Positions 13,979 to 14,107 of a stretch of 14,107 nt of DNA are shown here, one piece after another. The stretch is from NCBI GenBank assembly GCA_003857395.1, contig RPRC01000167.1:1-14107 (forward strand). Reading direction: 5' to 3'. The notes beneath the pieces were generated by a model, which did not search any database, was not told the origin of the DNA, and saw only the letters and a program-made list of their open reading frames with translations. Each line of letters opens with the position of its first letter. The stretch's first letter is position 1. A program made the position numbers and the translations under genes. The DNA comes from Geobacter sp. (GTDB lineage Bacteria > Desulfobacterota > Desulfuromonadia > Geobacterales > Geobacteraceae).

Positions 13979-14107
13979 CTATTCTCCTTCGAGAAGCAGG
14001 ATGTGAAGCTCCTTCGGGCCATGGACGCCGATGGTGAGCACCCTTTCGATGTCAGCGGTCCGGCTTGGACCGGTAATTAATGAGAGGTACGAATGGGGCC
14101 GGGAGGC
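13979..14107 (-). CDS. lutC: LutC (LUD domain protein), C-terminal 42 residues only
   Basis: The last 42 codons of a gene that continues beyond the right edge of the window. The residues S-Y-L-S-L-I-T-G-P-S-R-T-A-D-I-E-R-V-L and GVHGPKELHILLLEGE are the hallmark end of LutC/YkgG proteins, whose LUD domain acts with LutA and LutB in L-lactate oxidation. The TAG stop lies three bases before the ATG of the LutB-LutA fusion, and the last codons contain its ribosome-binding site. lutC is therefore the upstream gene of this operon; its promoter and start lie outside the window. Confidence 0.9.
   Translation of the reverse strand, partial: ASRPHSYLSLITGPSRTADIERVLTIGVHGPKELHILLLEGE

Overview
The window looks like chromosomal DNA of an anaerobic deltaproteobacterium close to the Geobacteraceae (Desulfuromonadota). 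The grounds are the gene families together: a UbiE/MenG quinone methyltransferase, a fused LutB-LutA iron-sulfur protein beside LutC, an OprO/P-type porin next to a Ppx/CHAD pair, a REC-HD-GYP regulator, and a CdaA-type diadenylate cyclase carrying YbbR repeats. This is inference from gene content; no rRNA or other taxonomic marker is present. No tRNA, rRNA, CRISPR array, transposase or phage gene was seen.

Layout. (1) 1-1019: a terminator and promoter, a 61-residue MerR-like HTH protein on +, and ubiE on -, convergent and overlapping by 14 bp. (2) 1020-1402: a divergent spacer holding two imperfect inverted repeats, one of a dispersed-repeat type. (3) 1403-4043: a cdaA-ybbR fusion gene, then, behind its own sigma70-type promoter, a secreted LysM-LysM-NlpC/P60 cell-wall hydrolase. 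The run ends at a bidirectional hairpin. (4) 4086-5599, - strand: a small YcgN/YkgJ-like cysteine-cluster protein followed by a REC-HD-GYP response regulator (predicted c-di-GMP phosphodiesterase). (5) 5731-10610, + strand: a probable polyphosphate/phosphate locus. It holds a basic helix-hairpin-helix protein, a 212-bp palindromic structured element, a CHAD protein translationally coupled to a Ppx/GppA phosphatase with an HD-type extension, a porin of the OprO/OprP family preceded by two TGTAAC motifs 22 bp apart, and a strong terminator. (6) 10841-11023: a small zinc-ribbon protein. (7) 11029-14107, - strand and visibly richer in G+C: an operon of lutC (C-terminal end only), a lutB-lutA fusion, and an RMD1/DUF155-family membrane-anchored protein.

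How the parts may work together. The polyphosphate block is the most coherent group. A phosphate-type porin could bring in anions, Ppx hydrolyses polyphosphate, CHAD proteins bind polyphosphate, and the HhH protein with a lysine/arginine-rich tail could tie granules to DNA; that last role is my inference. The window also carries genes for both c-di-AMP synthesis (CdaA) and c-di-GMP breakdown (HD-GYP), next to a peptidoglycan hydrolase. The lut operon is expected to oxidise L-lactate and feed electrons to the quinone pool, whose menaquinone is made with UbiE.

Several start codons were placed by ribosome-binding sites rather than by longest reading frame (ubiE, cdaA, the LysM protein, HhH, porin, DUF155). 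No well-defined new system is proven here. The best candidates for something undescribed are the 6370-6581 element inside the polyphosphate locus, the HhH protein beside it, and the hairpin that encloses the ycgN-like start codon.
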